Shown piece after piece: positions 50,903 to 60,835 of a stretch of 64,000 nucleotides of DNA. The stretch is from Lewinellaceae bacterium. GTDB lineage: Bacteria; Bacteroidota; Bacteroidia; Chitinophagales; Saprospiraceae. Positions within the stretch are counted from its first letter, which is position 1; every line of letters starts with the position of its first letter. Under the pieces are notes generated by a model. The model was not told the DNA's origin and ran no database searches. It saw only the letters and a program-made list of their open reading frames with translations. A program made the position numbers and the translations under genes. The DNA is taken from NCBI GenBank assembly GCA_020636375.1, contig JACJXZ010000010.1, positions 62,001-126,000 of the forward strand. The letters run 5' to 3'.

Positions 50903-51074
50903 GATCCTAAGGAATGAAAAATAAATAAGTTGGTCCAAGTGCCTAAATATTTTTTCGCCAGGCGAGGCATTTTTGAGGCGCATAGCAGCGCTACGCAACG
51001 AAAAAATAACGAAGCCTGGTGGAAAAAGATAACGGCAATTGGGCTTAGTTATTTATTTTTCATTCCTAAGGTTT
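50903..51074 (+). repeat. Palindromic element of the covarying-core family, copy 3
   Basis: Arms of 23 bp with one mismatch (CCTAAGGAATGAAAAATAAA... at 50906 and its complement ending 51071), flanked by TAA. Inner arm ATTTTTTCGCCAGGC pairs with GCCTGGTGGAAAAAGAT; the core reads ATTTTTGAGGCG, CATAGC, GCTACG, CAACGAAAA, TAACGAAGC, with apical stem GCG/CGC plus TAGC/GCTA. It lies between two divergent genes; 51075-51383 otherwise shows only a -7-like box. Confidence 0.75.
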
Positions 51075-51260
51075 TAAATGTACAATTTTTTTCAGTTTGA
51101 CATGCCCGGCAATTAATGGAATTTTCATGGCAGGGGCCCATACGGTTGTACAGAAGGAGAAGGAGTGCCGAAGGGGTAAGGGATTACAGAAAAAGAAAAA
51201 CCTCCTTAATGATGAAGAGATTATACATCCTTTGCCTTAGAGAAAGTGTTGTAAAAGCCG

Positions 51261-51268
51261 TACCTTTG
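51261..51268 (+). promoter_or_regulatory. Bacteroidota -7-like box TACCTTTG
   Basis: Exact TAnnTTTG match 116 bp before the radical SAM gene. No TTG at the usual 19-21 nt upstream was seen, so support is limited. Confidence 0.4.
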
Positions 51269-51383
51269 CGGGCTGATCGAGAGGGGCTGGCAGTTCGCTT
51301 TTCGCGATTCGCTGCTGGCAGCCTGCCAGGGGCTTCTCACGGAAGCTGATGATCGCCGCCCTTTATTAATTACAAATACATTT

Positions 51384-52686
51384 ATGGCTTTACAGCACTC
51401 CCCATACGTACTCTACTCCGACGGCGAAGGCAATGTCTTCGAAGACACTACCCTCTACGCCCTGGGCCGCTCCGGCCACTACGCCACGCCCGTCCCGGAG
51501 GAGGACTGGATCGAGCTGCCCGAGGGCGGCAACCTCTACGAGCTGCCCGGCCGGCGCGCCGTGGGCATCGACGTGGAGACCGGCGAAATGCGCCTCTGCG
51601 AAGAGGGGTGGGCCACCGCGGCCTTCATCCCGCCCGCCTATACCGGCCTGTACCTGGCTTCTTACGTGAATGAGCCGGACGCGCCGACGCTTCCGCTGTT
51701 CTGCTACACGGCTGTGGGCTGGCACGACGATAAGTTCTACGTGCCTGCCCTGCGCATCGAGCAGGACATCCGGCAGGAGTGCGACGGCTTCGACCAGGAT
51801 GCCGTGGAGCGGGGCGTACAGGCCCTGCAGGAGTTCTACCCCAATAACCGCATTGTGGAGCACCTCGCCAACAACTGCGCCCTGACCTACAACTGCCCTG
51901 CCGCCCGAAACTACTTCATGGGCCGTTGGGAATGCCCGGTGCCGACCTCCCCTGCCTGCAACTCCAACTGCGTGGGCTGCATCTCCTTTCAGCCGGAGGA
52001 GGAGAACGTGGTCTCCAGCCACGACCGCCTCAATTTCAAGCCCACCGCCGGCGAGATCGTGGAGTATACCGTGCCCCACCTGCAATCGGCGCCCTTCCCC
52101 ATCATCAGCTTCGGGCAGGGCTGCGAGGGCGAGCCCCTGCTGATGTGGGAAACCCTGAAAGACGCCATCCACCAGATCCGCAAATTCACCGATAAGGGCA
52201 GCATCAACATCAATACCAACGGCAGCAAGCCCGACGCCGTGGAAGCCCTCTGCCAGGTAAAGTTACCTGAACAGCATCCGCGTGAAGACCAACTCTACCC
52301 AGAAGTACCTCTACGAAATGTACTACCTGCCCAACAACTACGAATTCGAAGACATCCTGGAGAGCATCCGCGTGGTGAACCGCCACGGCGGGTGGACGAG
52401 CATCAACTACTTCGTCTTCCCCGGCGTGACCGACAGCGAGGCAGAGTACCAGGCCCTGCGCGAGCTCATCCGCAGCACCGGCCTGAAGATGATCCAATGG
52501 CGCAACTTCAACATCGACCCCGACTGGTACATGGAGCGGGTGGGCATCGACGATACGGAGGAGACCATGGGCGTGAGGGAGCTGATGCGGCGGCTGAGGG
52601 AGGAATTTCCGGAGTTGAAGTTCGGATATTTTAATCCGCCGATGGAAAGGATTCGGGGGGATTATGAAGTGGATTTTGCGCATTAA
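51384..52686 (+). pseudogene. Radical SAM protein with one frameshift
   Basis: The N-terminal frame (MALQHSPYVLYSDGEGNVFE) contains the radical SAM cluster motif C-x3-C-x2-C in 'CNSNCVGCISFQPEE' (near residue 195) and 'SININTNGSKPDAVEALCQ'. Homology then moves, at about 52258-52268, to another frame: 'LNSIRVKTNSTQKYLYEMYY ... GGWTSINYFVFPGVTDSEAEY ... DPDWYMERVGIDDTEETMGV ... FGYFNPPMERIRGDYEVDFAH', ending 52686. The restored protein is about 435 aa. Four extra bases (or one) lie between CTCTGCCAG and CTGAACAGC, and the site is a perfect 14-bp palindrome AGGTAAAGTTACCT. The substrate of this family is unknown to me. Without the second half the SAM-binding barrel is incomplete. Confidence 0.8.
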
Positions 52687-52700
52687 CTTCAATATCAGAC

Positions 52701-52844
52701 ATGGCCAGAGATATAATTCATAATGCGGTTCGGGCAGCTCTTGAGAATGATGATTGGGTCATTACTGATGATCCACTGAAGATCGACCTTGAAGAAGAGG
52801 AAAAATATATCGAAGAGAAAAAAATAATAGAATGGATAAGGTGA
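52701..52844 (+). pseudogene. XisH fragment (internal deletion)
   Basis: A 47-codon frame. The first ~27 residues (MARDIIHNAVRAALENDDWV, then ITDDPLKI) match the N-terminus of XisH, the fdxN-element excision controlling factor, which is normally about 135-140 aa with a PD-(D/E)xK-like fold. The short remainder ends 'KKIIEWIR', resembling the XisH C-terminus (V-x-W-I), so the central nuclease-like core (about 90 residues) seems to be deleted. Its stop codon lies 13 nt inside xisI, the usual overlap of this gene pair. The protein cannot be active. Confidence 0.65.
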
Positions 52845-53170
52845 CAAAATATAAAACCATTATTGAAGAAGCCCTTTCTCATCAGGCTTCCATAAAAATA
52901 TCTAATCTTCCTGCTATTGAACAGCAATTGATCATTGATGAAAGCGGAGGGCAATTCCTATTGCTTAATGTCGGTTGGCAGAATAAGCGGTATATTCATG
53001 GGTTAGTCATCCACATTCAAATAAAAAACGACAAAGTTTGGATACATGAAGACATGACGGACATTGACATTGCCGGCAAACTCATCGAACAAGGCATTCC
53101 AAAATCTGATATTGTATTAGGGTTTGTCGCTCCCTATGCCAGAGGCATTGAAGGCTTCGCCGCTGCTTAA
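52832..53170 (+). CDS. xisI: XisI family protein
   Basis: A 112-aa protein of the XisI family: 'YKTIIEEALSHQASIKISNLP', 'QLIIDESGGQFLLLNVGW', 'RYIHGLVIHIQIKNDKVWIHEDMTDIDIAGKLIEQGIPKSDIVLGF'. In cyanobacteria XisH and XisI are needed for fdxN-element excision, but the pair is widespread without such elements and is thought to be a toxin-antitoxin-like or defence module. Here XisI is intact while its XisH partner at 52701 is reduced to a fragment, which would fit retention of the harmless partner. Confidence 0.9.
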   Translation: MDKVTKYKTIIEEALSHQASIKISNLPAIEQQLIIDESGGQFLLLNVGWQNKRYIHGLVIHIQIKNDKVWIHEDMTDIDIAGKLIEQGIPKSDIVLGFVAPYARGIEGFAAA

Positions 53171-53184
53171 AATATACTTCTGAC

Positions 53185-53835
53185 TTGACTATCTCCATTA
53201 TCCGGGAAACCCCCAGCTGGCTCGCCGTCAACAAGCCCGCCGGCATACAGGTGGAGCGCAACCCGTTTGGCCCCTCTGTGGAATCGCTGGCGTACGGCCA
53301 CCTGAAGCTGAAAAAGCGCAACCCCTACGTCGGTATCGTGCACCGGCTCGACCGGGTGACGACGGGCCTGGTGCTGGTGGCCAAAAAAAAGAGCATCCTC
53401 CGGCAGCTCAACGAGCAGTTCCGGCTCAGGGAAGTGCAGAAAACCTACCTGGCAATGGTGGAAGGGGTGCCAGCAGAAGGGGAAGCCACCCTTACTCACT
53501 GGCTGGTAAAGGATTTGAATGAAAAGCGCGCCAGGGTTGCCCCGAAGAATTCCGATAAGGCTTTCGAGTGTATTCTTTCCTACCGCCTGCTGCGAAAAGA
53601 GGAGGATGGCCGCACCCTCCTGGAGATCCGCCCCCTCACCGGCAAGTATCATCAGATCCGGGCTCAGCTGGCAGCCATCGGCTGCCCGGTTGTCGGCGAC
53701 ATGCACTATGGCGCCAAAGAAGAATACCACCCCAACCACATCCAGCTGCACGCCTGGAAGCTGGAATTTTTCGACCCGGAACGCGAAGAACGGCTGGAGT
53801 TGGAGGCGCCGCCGCCGGAATGGGCCCCGGTTTGA
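53185..53835 (+). CDS. RluA-family pseudouridine synthase
   Basis: A 216-aa protein starting at TTG 53185 (MTISIIRETPSWLAVNKPAG); no ATG lies at a better place. The catalytic aspartate is in 'GIVHRLDRVTTGLVLVAKKK' (near residue 55) and the family motifs 'KTYLAMVEG' and 'RPLTGKYHQIRAQLA' follow. There is no S4 domain, so it belongs to the short RluA/TruC-like group that converts uridine to pseudouridine in rRNA or tRNA. The target cannot be told. It begins 14 bp after xisI but is probably an independent housekeeping gene. Confidence 0.88.
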   Translation: MTISIIRETPSWLAVNKPAGIQVERNPFGPSVESLAYGHLKLKKRNPYVGIVHRLDRVTTGLVLVAKKKSILRQLNEQFRLREVQKTYLAMVEGVPAEGEATLTHWLVKDLNEKRARVAPKNSDKAFECILSYRLLRKEEDGRTLLEIRPLTGKYHQIRAQLAAIGCPVVGDMHYGAKEEYHPNHIQLHAWKLEFFDPEREERLELEAPPPEWAPV

Positions 53836-53908
53836 GAACTTTCCGCCCGTTCCCATCAGATAGGTTTTACCCTGAGCTTGTCGAAGAGGTTCTTAAACCT
53901 TATATAGC

Positions 53909-54058
53909 ATGAATATCAAAATCTCCTGTTGCTTCAGTTTCTTACTCCTCCTGCTTGCCGCTGCCTGTCATGGTCCGATCTGTCAAGCACGCAAAATGAC
54001 AACAGCGGAAGCACGGGCCGCCTTTGACAAAAAGACCTGTATTGGGCTACTCGTCTAA
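53909..54058 (+). CDS. Short lipoprotein-like fragment (49 aa)
   Basis: MNIKISCCFSFLLLLLAAAC has a positive start, a hydrophobic core and a lipobox (LAAAC), followed by about 29 residues (MTTAEARAAFDKKTCIGLL) and a stop inside the left arm of a palindrome. It looks like the 5' end of a lipoprotein gene cut off by a palindromic insertion. No family recognised. Confidence 0.4.
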   Translation: MNIKISCCFSFLLLLLAAACHGPICQARKMTTAEARAAFDKKTCIGLLV

Positions 54059-54147
54059 GGTGGGACAGCAGAAAGGGGAAAGCCGAGCGGAGTCGAGGCC
54101 GAGCGCGTTCAGGAGGCACGAAGTGTCCAGCCTTAGATGGGTAGTCA
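54047..54147. repeat. ~100-bp imperfect palindrome
   Basis: CTCGTCTAAGGTGGGACA at the left and TGTCCAGCCTTAGATGGG at the right pair with a few mismatches. It interrupts the lipoprotein-like frame. Confidence 0.55.
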
Positions 54148-54196
54148 AAAACGGACTATGTCTACAGCAATTTCTTATGTAGAGCATGCCGGTATC

Positions 54197-54268
54197 GCCA
54201 CAAAAACACAAAGGCACCAAATCCGCACTAAATTTAGTGCGGATTTGGTGTTTTAGTGCTTTCGTGGC
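54197..54268. repeat. CACCAAATCC-type palindrome with perfect 16-bp stem
   Basis: CACCAAATCCGCACTA (54215-54230), loop AATT, and its exact complement (54235-54250), within outer arms GCCAC...GTGGC. A related, less perfect CACCAAGAC...CTTGGTGTC palindrome is at about 32870-32925. This kind of repeat is common in many environmental genomes. It could act as a terminator-like structure before the ghrA-like gene. Confidence 0.8.
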
Positions 54269-54310
54269 ATCTTTTCGCCATGTGCGTACCTTACATGAAA
54301 AACCAATGCT

Positions 54311-55243
54311 ATGTCTATCGCCCTTATCATCACTGACCGCGATGTGCAACCCCTGCGGCAAAGTATCGAAGCCGAACTTCAGGGCGCCACCCCCGTCTGG
54401 ATTTACCCCGATATTCCCAAGCCGGAATGGGTAGAGATGGCGGTAGTGTGGAAGCATCCGCCCAATGTACTGCAGGCGTTCCCCTACCTCGAACTGGTAA
54501 GCTCCCTCGGCGCCGGGGTGGAGCACATCCTCAATGACGCCACCCTGCCGCCCGGCCTGGGCATCACCCGCATCGTCGACGAGAGCCTCTCCACCTCCAT
54601 GCGCAACTACGTGCTGATGGCCGTGCTGAATATCCACAAGCAACTGCGGTTCTACCTGGATAACCAAAGAGCAATGCGCTGGGAGAAACCGGCCCGGATC
54701 GAGGTTCCCCTGCGGATCGGCATGCTGGGGCTGGGTGCCCTGGGCGGCAGCATCGCGGCTTCCCTGGCGGCCCTGGGTTTCGGGGTGCTGGGCTACAGCC
54801 AAAGCCCGAAGGACATCCCGGGTGTGCGCTGCCTGCATGCGGGAGACACTACAATTGCAGGTTTCGTACGACAGGTCAACCTGCTCGTCTGCCTGTTGCC
54901 CCGCACGGCCGATACCGAAAGCATTCTCAATTACAAAGTTTTCCGGCACATGCCGAAAGGTTCTTTCCTCATCAACGTAGCCCGGGGCGCCCACCTGAAT
55001 GAAGATGACCTGCTCAAAGCCATCGAGAAAGGCTATATCCAGGAAGCCTGGCTGGATGTTTTCAGCGAGGAACCGCTGCCGGAAAAACACCCCTTCTGGC
55101 AGTATCCGGGCATTATAATTACCCCCCACATCGCCAGCATAACCAACCAGGAAAACGCGGCAAAGATCGTCGCTGAAAATTACCGGCGGTGGAAAGAAGG
55201 GCGGGAATTGCTTTTTGAAGTGGATAGGGAGAAAGGGTATTGA
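54311..55243 (+). CDS. ghrA: Glyoxylate/hydroxypyruvate reductase A-like D-2-hydroxyacid dehydrogenase
   Basis: A 310-aa protein aligned end to end with the GhrA family (about 312 aa). The NAD(P)-binding motif is 'IGMLGLGALGGSIAASLAALGF' (about 138-159; longer motif than usual because it includes the following helix). Other features are 'NVARGAHLNEDDLLKAIEKG', the catalytic glutamate region 'DVFSEEPLPEKHPFW' and the histidine in 'IITPHIASIT', and the family-typical end 'EVDREKGY'. It reduces glyoxylate or hydroxypyruvate with NADPH. It stands alone between palindromes and the alkD-like gene. ATG at 54311 is well supported. Confidence 0.88.
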   Translation: MSIALIITDRDVQPLRQSIEAELQGATPVWIYPDIPKPEWVEMAVVWKHPPNVLQAFPYLELVSSLGAGVEHILNDATLPPGLGITRIVDESLSTSMRNYVLMAVLNIHKQLRFYLDNQRAMRWEKPARIEVPLRIGMLGLGALGGSIAASLAALGFGVLGYSQSPKDIPGVRCLHAGDTTIAGFVRQVNLLVCLLPRTADTESILNYKVFRHMPKGSFLINVARGAHLNEDDLLKAIEKGYIQEAWLDVFSEEPLPEKHPFWQYPGIIITPHIASITNQENAAKIVAENYRRWKEGRELLFEVDREKGY

Positions 55244-55501
55244 AAAGGATTTCAACCTGCCGGGTTTCCGCTGTGTCGTGGCCTTACCAACCCGGCAGCG
55301 TTTGTCGGAAGCGCCTCAACCCTTTGGAATTCGCCCGACAACCCTTCCCGGACAGGCGACTATTCCACAGGGTCAACCTGCCGGGCAGGCTGTTCAAAAT
55401 AGGATAATAAAAATTCCCCGCATTTTTTGGGCTTGAACTTTAAAAAATGTCAGGTGCTAACAGTCAGGCCTTTTTATGCAAATAAACTTTTGAAAAAAAA
55501 C

Positions 55502-56188
55502 ATGCTCAACCCACAAGAATACCTCCAGCACGTCAAATCCACCTTCCAGGCTGCCGGCGACCCCGAGCGAGCGCAGGGGCAGATGGCCTACATGCGGCAC
55601 CAGTTCGAATACTATGGGCTGAAGTCTCCGGAGGTGTCTGCCCTCTCCAAAAAGATTTTTGCGGACAAAGGCATTCCGGAGGGAGGGGAACTCAAAACCC
55701 TGGCGCGCCTCTGCATGAACGATGAGTACCGGGAGGTCAACTACTTTGCCCTGGAGATGGTGCAGAAGGTGCAGAAAAAGCAGCCGGAAGCGTTCATCAG
55801 CCTCTTCGAAGAACTGATCACCACCCGTTCCTGGTGGGACACCGTCGACTGGCTGGCCAAACTGGTGGGCATCCACTTTAAGAAATACCCTCACCTTATA
55901 CTACCCGTTACCGAACGCTGGATGGCCTCCGGCCATATGTGGCTGCAAAGGGTATGCCTCATCTTTCAGTTGCTGTATAAGGACAGAACGGATTCAGAGC
56001 TATTGTTTCGCTATATCCTGGAATTGAAGGGATCTGATGAATTCTTCATTCAGAAAGCCGCCGGCTGGGCGCTGCGGCAGTACTCCAAGACCGACCCGGA
56101 TGCGGTAACGGCGTTTATCGAGAACCACCCGGGACTGGCACCGCTGACGAAACGGGAAGGGTTGAAGTGGTTGAAGAAGAACGGCTGA
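55502..56188 (+). CDS. DNA alkylation repair (AlkD-like) HEAT-repeat protein
   Basis: I start at ATG 55502 (MLNPQEYLQHVKSTFQAAGD); the frame extends upstream without support. The 228-aa protein matches the AlkD/AlkC-like DNA glycosylase fold of stacked helical repeats: 'MAYMRHQFEYYGLKSPEVSAL', 'REVNYFALEMVQKVQKKQ', 'SWWDTVDWLAKLVGIHF', 'MASGHMWLQRVCLIFQLLYK', 'FFIQKAAGWALRQYSKTDP'. The WWDTVD segment carries the conserved aspartate and tryptophans that hold the damaged base in AlkD. It probably removes N3- or N7-alkylated purines. No operon partner; a TGGAAATACA microrepeat lies just downstream. Confidence 0.88.
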   Translation: MLNPQEYLQHVKSTFQAAGDPERAQGQMAYMRHQFEYYGLKSPEVSALSKKIFADKGIPEGGELKTLARLCMNDEYREVNYFALEMVQKVQKKQPEAFISLFEELITTRSWWDTVDWLAKLVGIHFKKYPHLILPVTERWMASGHMWLQRVCLIFQLLYKDRTDSELLFRYILELKGSDEFFIQKAAGWALRQYSKTDPDAVTAFIENHPGLAPLTKREGLKWLKKNG

Positions 56189-56208
56189 TGGAAATGTAGG
56201 GGAACATG

Positions 56209-56237
56209 TGGAAATACATGGAAATACATGGAAATGG
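56209..56237 (+). repeat. Three-copy 10-bp tandem repeat
   Basis: The decamer (A/G)TGGAAATAC is repeated three times, the last copy degenerate, 20 bp after the AlkD-like gene. The remaining gap to 56543 is AT-rich and shows no gene; a promoter for the next gene probably lies in 56450-56540. Confidence 0.7.
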
Positions 56238-56543
56238 GGCAGAAATGCTCGCCTGCAATGCGGATGATATAAAAATGCAACTTCGTCATTATTTTGATTA
56301 AATAAAAATGTTTTAGCTTTCCCTGCCTGTGGATAAAAACCAACAGGCTGTTGGAACTACCCGGGCCTTGTTTTTGTTCTAATTTCAGCCGGTCAATATC
56401 CCTCCCTGATTACCGCCCACCTCTGAGCTCAAGAAGTACAAGGTTGAAGTGCTGAAGAATTTATTCAAAAATTTTTGTTTTATTATTTGCTTATTTAAAA
56501 CAAAAAGTGCAAATTTGTAAACGTAACCATTAACCATTGCCTT

Positions 56544-57353
56544 ATGGTACTTCAGGTTTATATCAGCAAAAAAGGGACAAAGGTGGTCGCGGCGACCCAA
56601 CTGCACCAGGTTCTGCAACTGCCGGACCATCACTACCCCACGAACATAAAGCGCTGGCTGACAGATGTGTATGAATTCAAGGATGGCATCCGCAAGCCGG
56701 TAAAAATGCAGGACTTCGCCAACCGAAAGGTGAAGGGCAATTCCATTGTAAAGGACTATTATCTCTCGGTGGAGCTTGCCAAGCTGATCACGCTCAATTC
56801 CAAAAGCAAGGTGAAACAGAAGTACGCCAAGTATCTGTTTTCTCTGGAAGAACAGGTCGACAACGGCGAATTGCTGACCAAAGAGCAGGTGCTCAATGTA
56901 CTGGAGCTGGCCAAGGCGATGGGCATGGTATCCTGCCAGGAATCTGCCGAAAAGAGCCACCTGAAGGTATACGAGGCCCGCAATGGTGGCAGCGGGAACA
57001 ACTGGTGGAAACACCGGGCGGAAGTGTTGGGCTATTCGGTCGAAAAACTGCGGCGCAAACTACAGCAGATGGGCAAAAACGTGCGCGGCAAAACCCAGCG
57101 CCAGATGCTCATGCAGGTGGATAAATACGAAATGATCCGCACCGGCGTGATCGACCTCTTTATGGCCATGGGAAAAAGCGAACGCTATGCCCGCAACCTG
57201 GGCGACCTGGCCAAGACGTTCGCCAAAGAACTCCGGGTTGAAATCTTCGACGACCGCCAGCAGGCTTCTCTCTTTACTCCTGACGCCAACGACCAGCTCG
57301 TTGACGAACTGAAAGCGTTCGAACGCAACGGCCGGCTGAGCGCCTGGCAGTAA
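56544..57353 (+). CDS. Phage-antirepressor-like DNA-binding protein (269 aa)
   Basis: The N-terminal ~110 residues ('KKGTKVVAATQLHQVLQL', 'TNIKRWLTDVYEFKDG', 'DYYLSVELAKLITLNSKSKV', 'KYAKYLFSLEEQV') have the layout of the AntA/BRO-type antirepressor domain, in which a short helix-turn-helix-like start is followed by a 'YxLTxDMAKELxM' motif. The C-terminal half is helical and basic ('EKLRRKLQQMGKNVRGKTQRQ') and not recognised. There is no other phage gene nearby, so it is either a domesticated chromosomal regulator, as often found in Bacteroidota, or a prophage remnant. Start at 56544 agrees with the beginning of the domain. Confidence 0.65.
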   Translation: MVLQVYISKKGTKVVAATQLHQVLQLPDHHYPTNIKRWLTDVYEFKDGIRKPVKMQDFANRKVKGNSIVKDYYLSVELAKLITLNSKSKVKQKYAKYLFSLEEQVDNGELLTKEQVLNVLELAKAMGMVSCQESAEKSHLKVYEARNGGSGNNWWKHRAEVLGYSVEKLRRKLQQMGKNVRGKTQRQMLMQVDKYEMIRTGVIDLFMAMGKSERYARNLGDLAKTFAKELRVEIFDDRQQASLFTPDANDQLVDELKAFERNGRLSAWQ

Positions 57354-57411
57354 TCGTGCCGCGATCATCCTGATCGCAGGGCCGTTCTATTAATACTACT
57401 TTGTTAATTTA

Positions 57412-57503
57412 TACTGAACGGCAATAGGTTTTGTGCATTTACGGGTGGTTTTCCCCTTTAGGGGATTAAGGCAAATGCACAAAACCTATTGCAGCGGAGT
57501 ATA
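57412..57503. repeat. ~90-bp palindrome with perfect 20-bp arms
   Basis: GCAATAGGTTTTGTGCATTT (57421-57440) and its exact complement (57473-57492), continued by ATACT/AGTAT outside; a TTCCCCTTTA/GGGGATT mini-hairpin is at the tip. The arm sequence recurs at 28288-28320. It lies between convergent genes and may serve as a bidirectional terminator. Confidence 0.8.
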
Positions 57504-57529
57504 ACAGATCGGTCCGGCCCGCCTTCATT

Positions 57530-59671
<2,142 letters not shown>

Positions 59672-59691
59672 AGGTTGCTATTTTTGCTTCT

Positions 59692-59699
59692 CAAATATA
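59692..59699 (-). promoter_or_regulatory. -7-like box TATATTTG upstream of the mutase gene
   Basis: Exact TAnnTTTG match on the minus strand, 20 bp before the ATG at 59671. A clear TTG at the expected upstream distance is not seen. Confidence 0.45.
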
Positions 59700-59921
59700 T
59701 GAAATTCGGGCTTAACGCACAGAGGCAGGCCGGAAAAGAAGAGGTTGACGTAAATTTGAAAAGGGCGCTATCCTTTGGACAGCCGCCCTTCCTGTTCGGT
59801 AAAAAACCTCAGGTGTTCTATCTTCTTTCGGAGAACCCGCCCAGGCCTGGCGGGAAACTCATGGCGGGGCGGCTTCGCCGAAGGCCGGCCCGGCACCGCG
59901 GCAGGGCAGCACAGGGTAGGG

Positions 59922-60779
59922 CTACCGTGTTTTGACAAACCGGTGTGCCTGCACAGCGCCCTTCTGTTGAACGCGCAGGAAGTAAGTGCCCGGGGGCCAT
60001 CGGCCCAGGTTGGCCTGCTCTTCCAAAGCACCGCCGGGGTGTTCGTATTCCCTCGCCCAGAATACCTGCCCGGAAGCGTTGACGATGGACAGGGACACCA
60101 GGCCGGGTTCGGCCACCTGGCGAATATTCAGCTGATCGGCAGCCGGGTTGGGAAAAAGCCGGAAGCCCTCCGGGTGTAGAGGAGTGCCGGAAGGGATAGT
60201 TTCCGTTGGGGGGAGGGCTTCACCGGCCTGTTCCGTTTTTTCTTCTTGTGCAGCCGGGCCTGATGCAGGCTCTTCGAAGGCAGCCGACGGTTGAGTTTCC
60301 GGGCATTCGATCCGGAATTTTATCGGCAGGTTGAATTGTACCCGGACGGCGCGACCGCGTTGTGTGCCTGATGTCCACTTCAGGCCCTGCTCGTTCATCA
60401 GATTGACTACATCAAGGGCCGCTTCGCCGCATTGGGCACCGATATCCCTTACTATTTTGGCGTTGGTAACAGAACCGTCCTTTTCTACCACAAACTGAAT
60501 GACCACCGTGCCCTGCACGCAGCTTTCCCGGGCGAGAGCGGGGTAGGTGATGTTCCGGTAAAGGAACTCCAGCATTTTTTTATCAGAACACTGCCTCCTT
60601 TCCTGGGCCGTGGGCAACTCTTCACAGCCGGGGAATCGGGGCATTTCCTCGACTATTTTGAAAATTTCTTCCGCTTCCTTTTCAGGGTTGGGAATAACAC
60701 GCGGTGCCGGCTGGGCGGCTATACTCCAGGACAGTGCCAGCAGTAGGAAGGTAAATAAGGTAGAAATAAAGGTTTGCAT
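59922..60779 (-). CDS. TonB C-terminal-domain protein fused to a T9SS-type sorting domain
   Basis: I start at 60779 (MQTFISTLFTFLLLALSWSI), giving a cleavable signal peptide ending 'IAAQP'. Residues 40-155 are a TonB C-terminal-like domain ('FKIVEEMPRFPGCEELPTAQ ... NITYPALARESCVQGTVVIQ ... VEKDGSVTNAKIVRDIG ... GRAVRVQFNLPIKF'). A low-complexity linker (160-205) leads to a type A T9SS sorting domain ('FRLFPNPAADQLNIRQVAEP ... GTYFLRVQQKGAVQAHRFVK'). Ordinary TonB proteins are held in the inner membrane; this one appears to be exported, which is unusual. It is the last of three tandem paralogues on the minus strand, 57 bp after the middle one, and probably shares a transcript with them. Confidence 0.8.
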   Translation of the reverse strand: MQTFISTLFTFLLLALSWSIAAQPAPRVIPNPEKEAEEIFKIVEEMPRFPGCEELPTAQERRQCSDKKMLEFLYRNITYPALARESCVQGTVVIQFVVEKDGSVTNAKIVRDIGAQCGEAALDVVNLMNEQGLKWTSGTQRGRAVRVQFNLPIKFRIECPETQPSAAFEEPASGPAAQEEKTEQAGEALPPTETIPSGTPLHPEGFRLFPNPAADQLNIRQVAEPGLVSLSIVNASGQVFWAREYEHPGGALEEQANLGRWPPGTYFLRVQQKGAVQAHRFVKTR

Positions 60780-60835
60780 AGGCTTGGGAGTTTTATTTTT
60801 TGTGCAACTGTGTACTGGCAACTTCGAGCCTCCTT

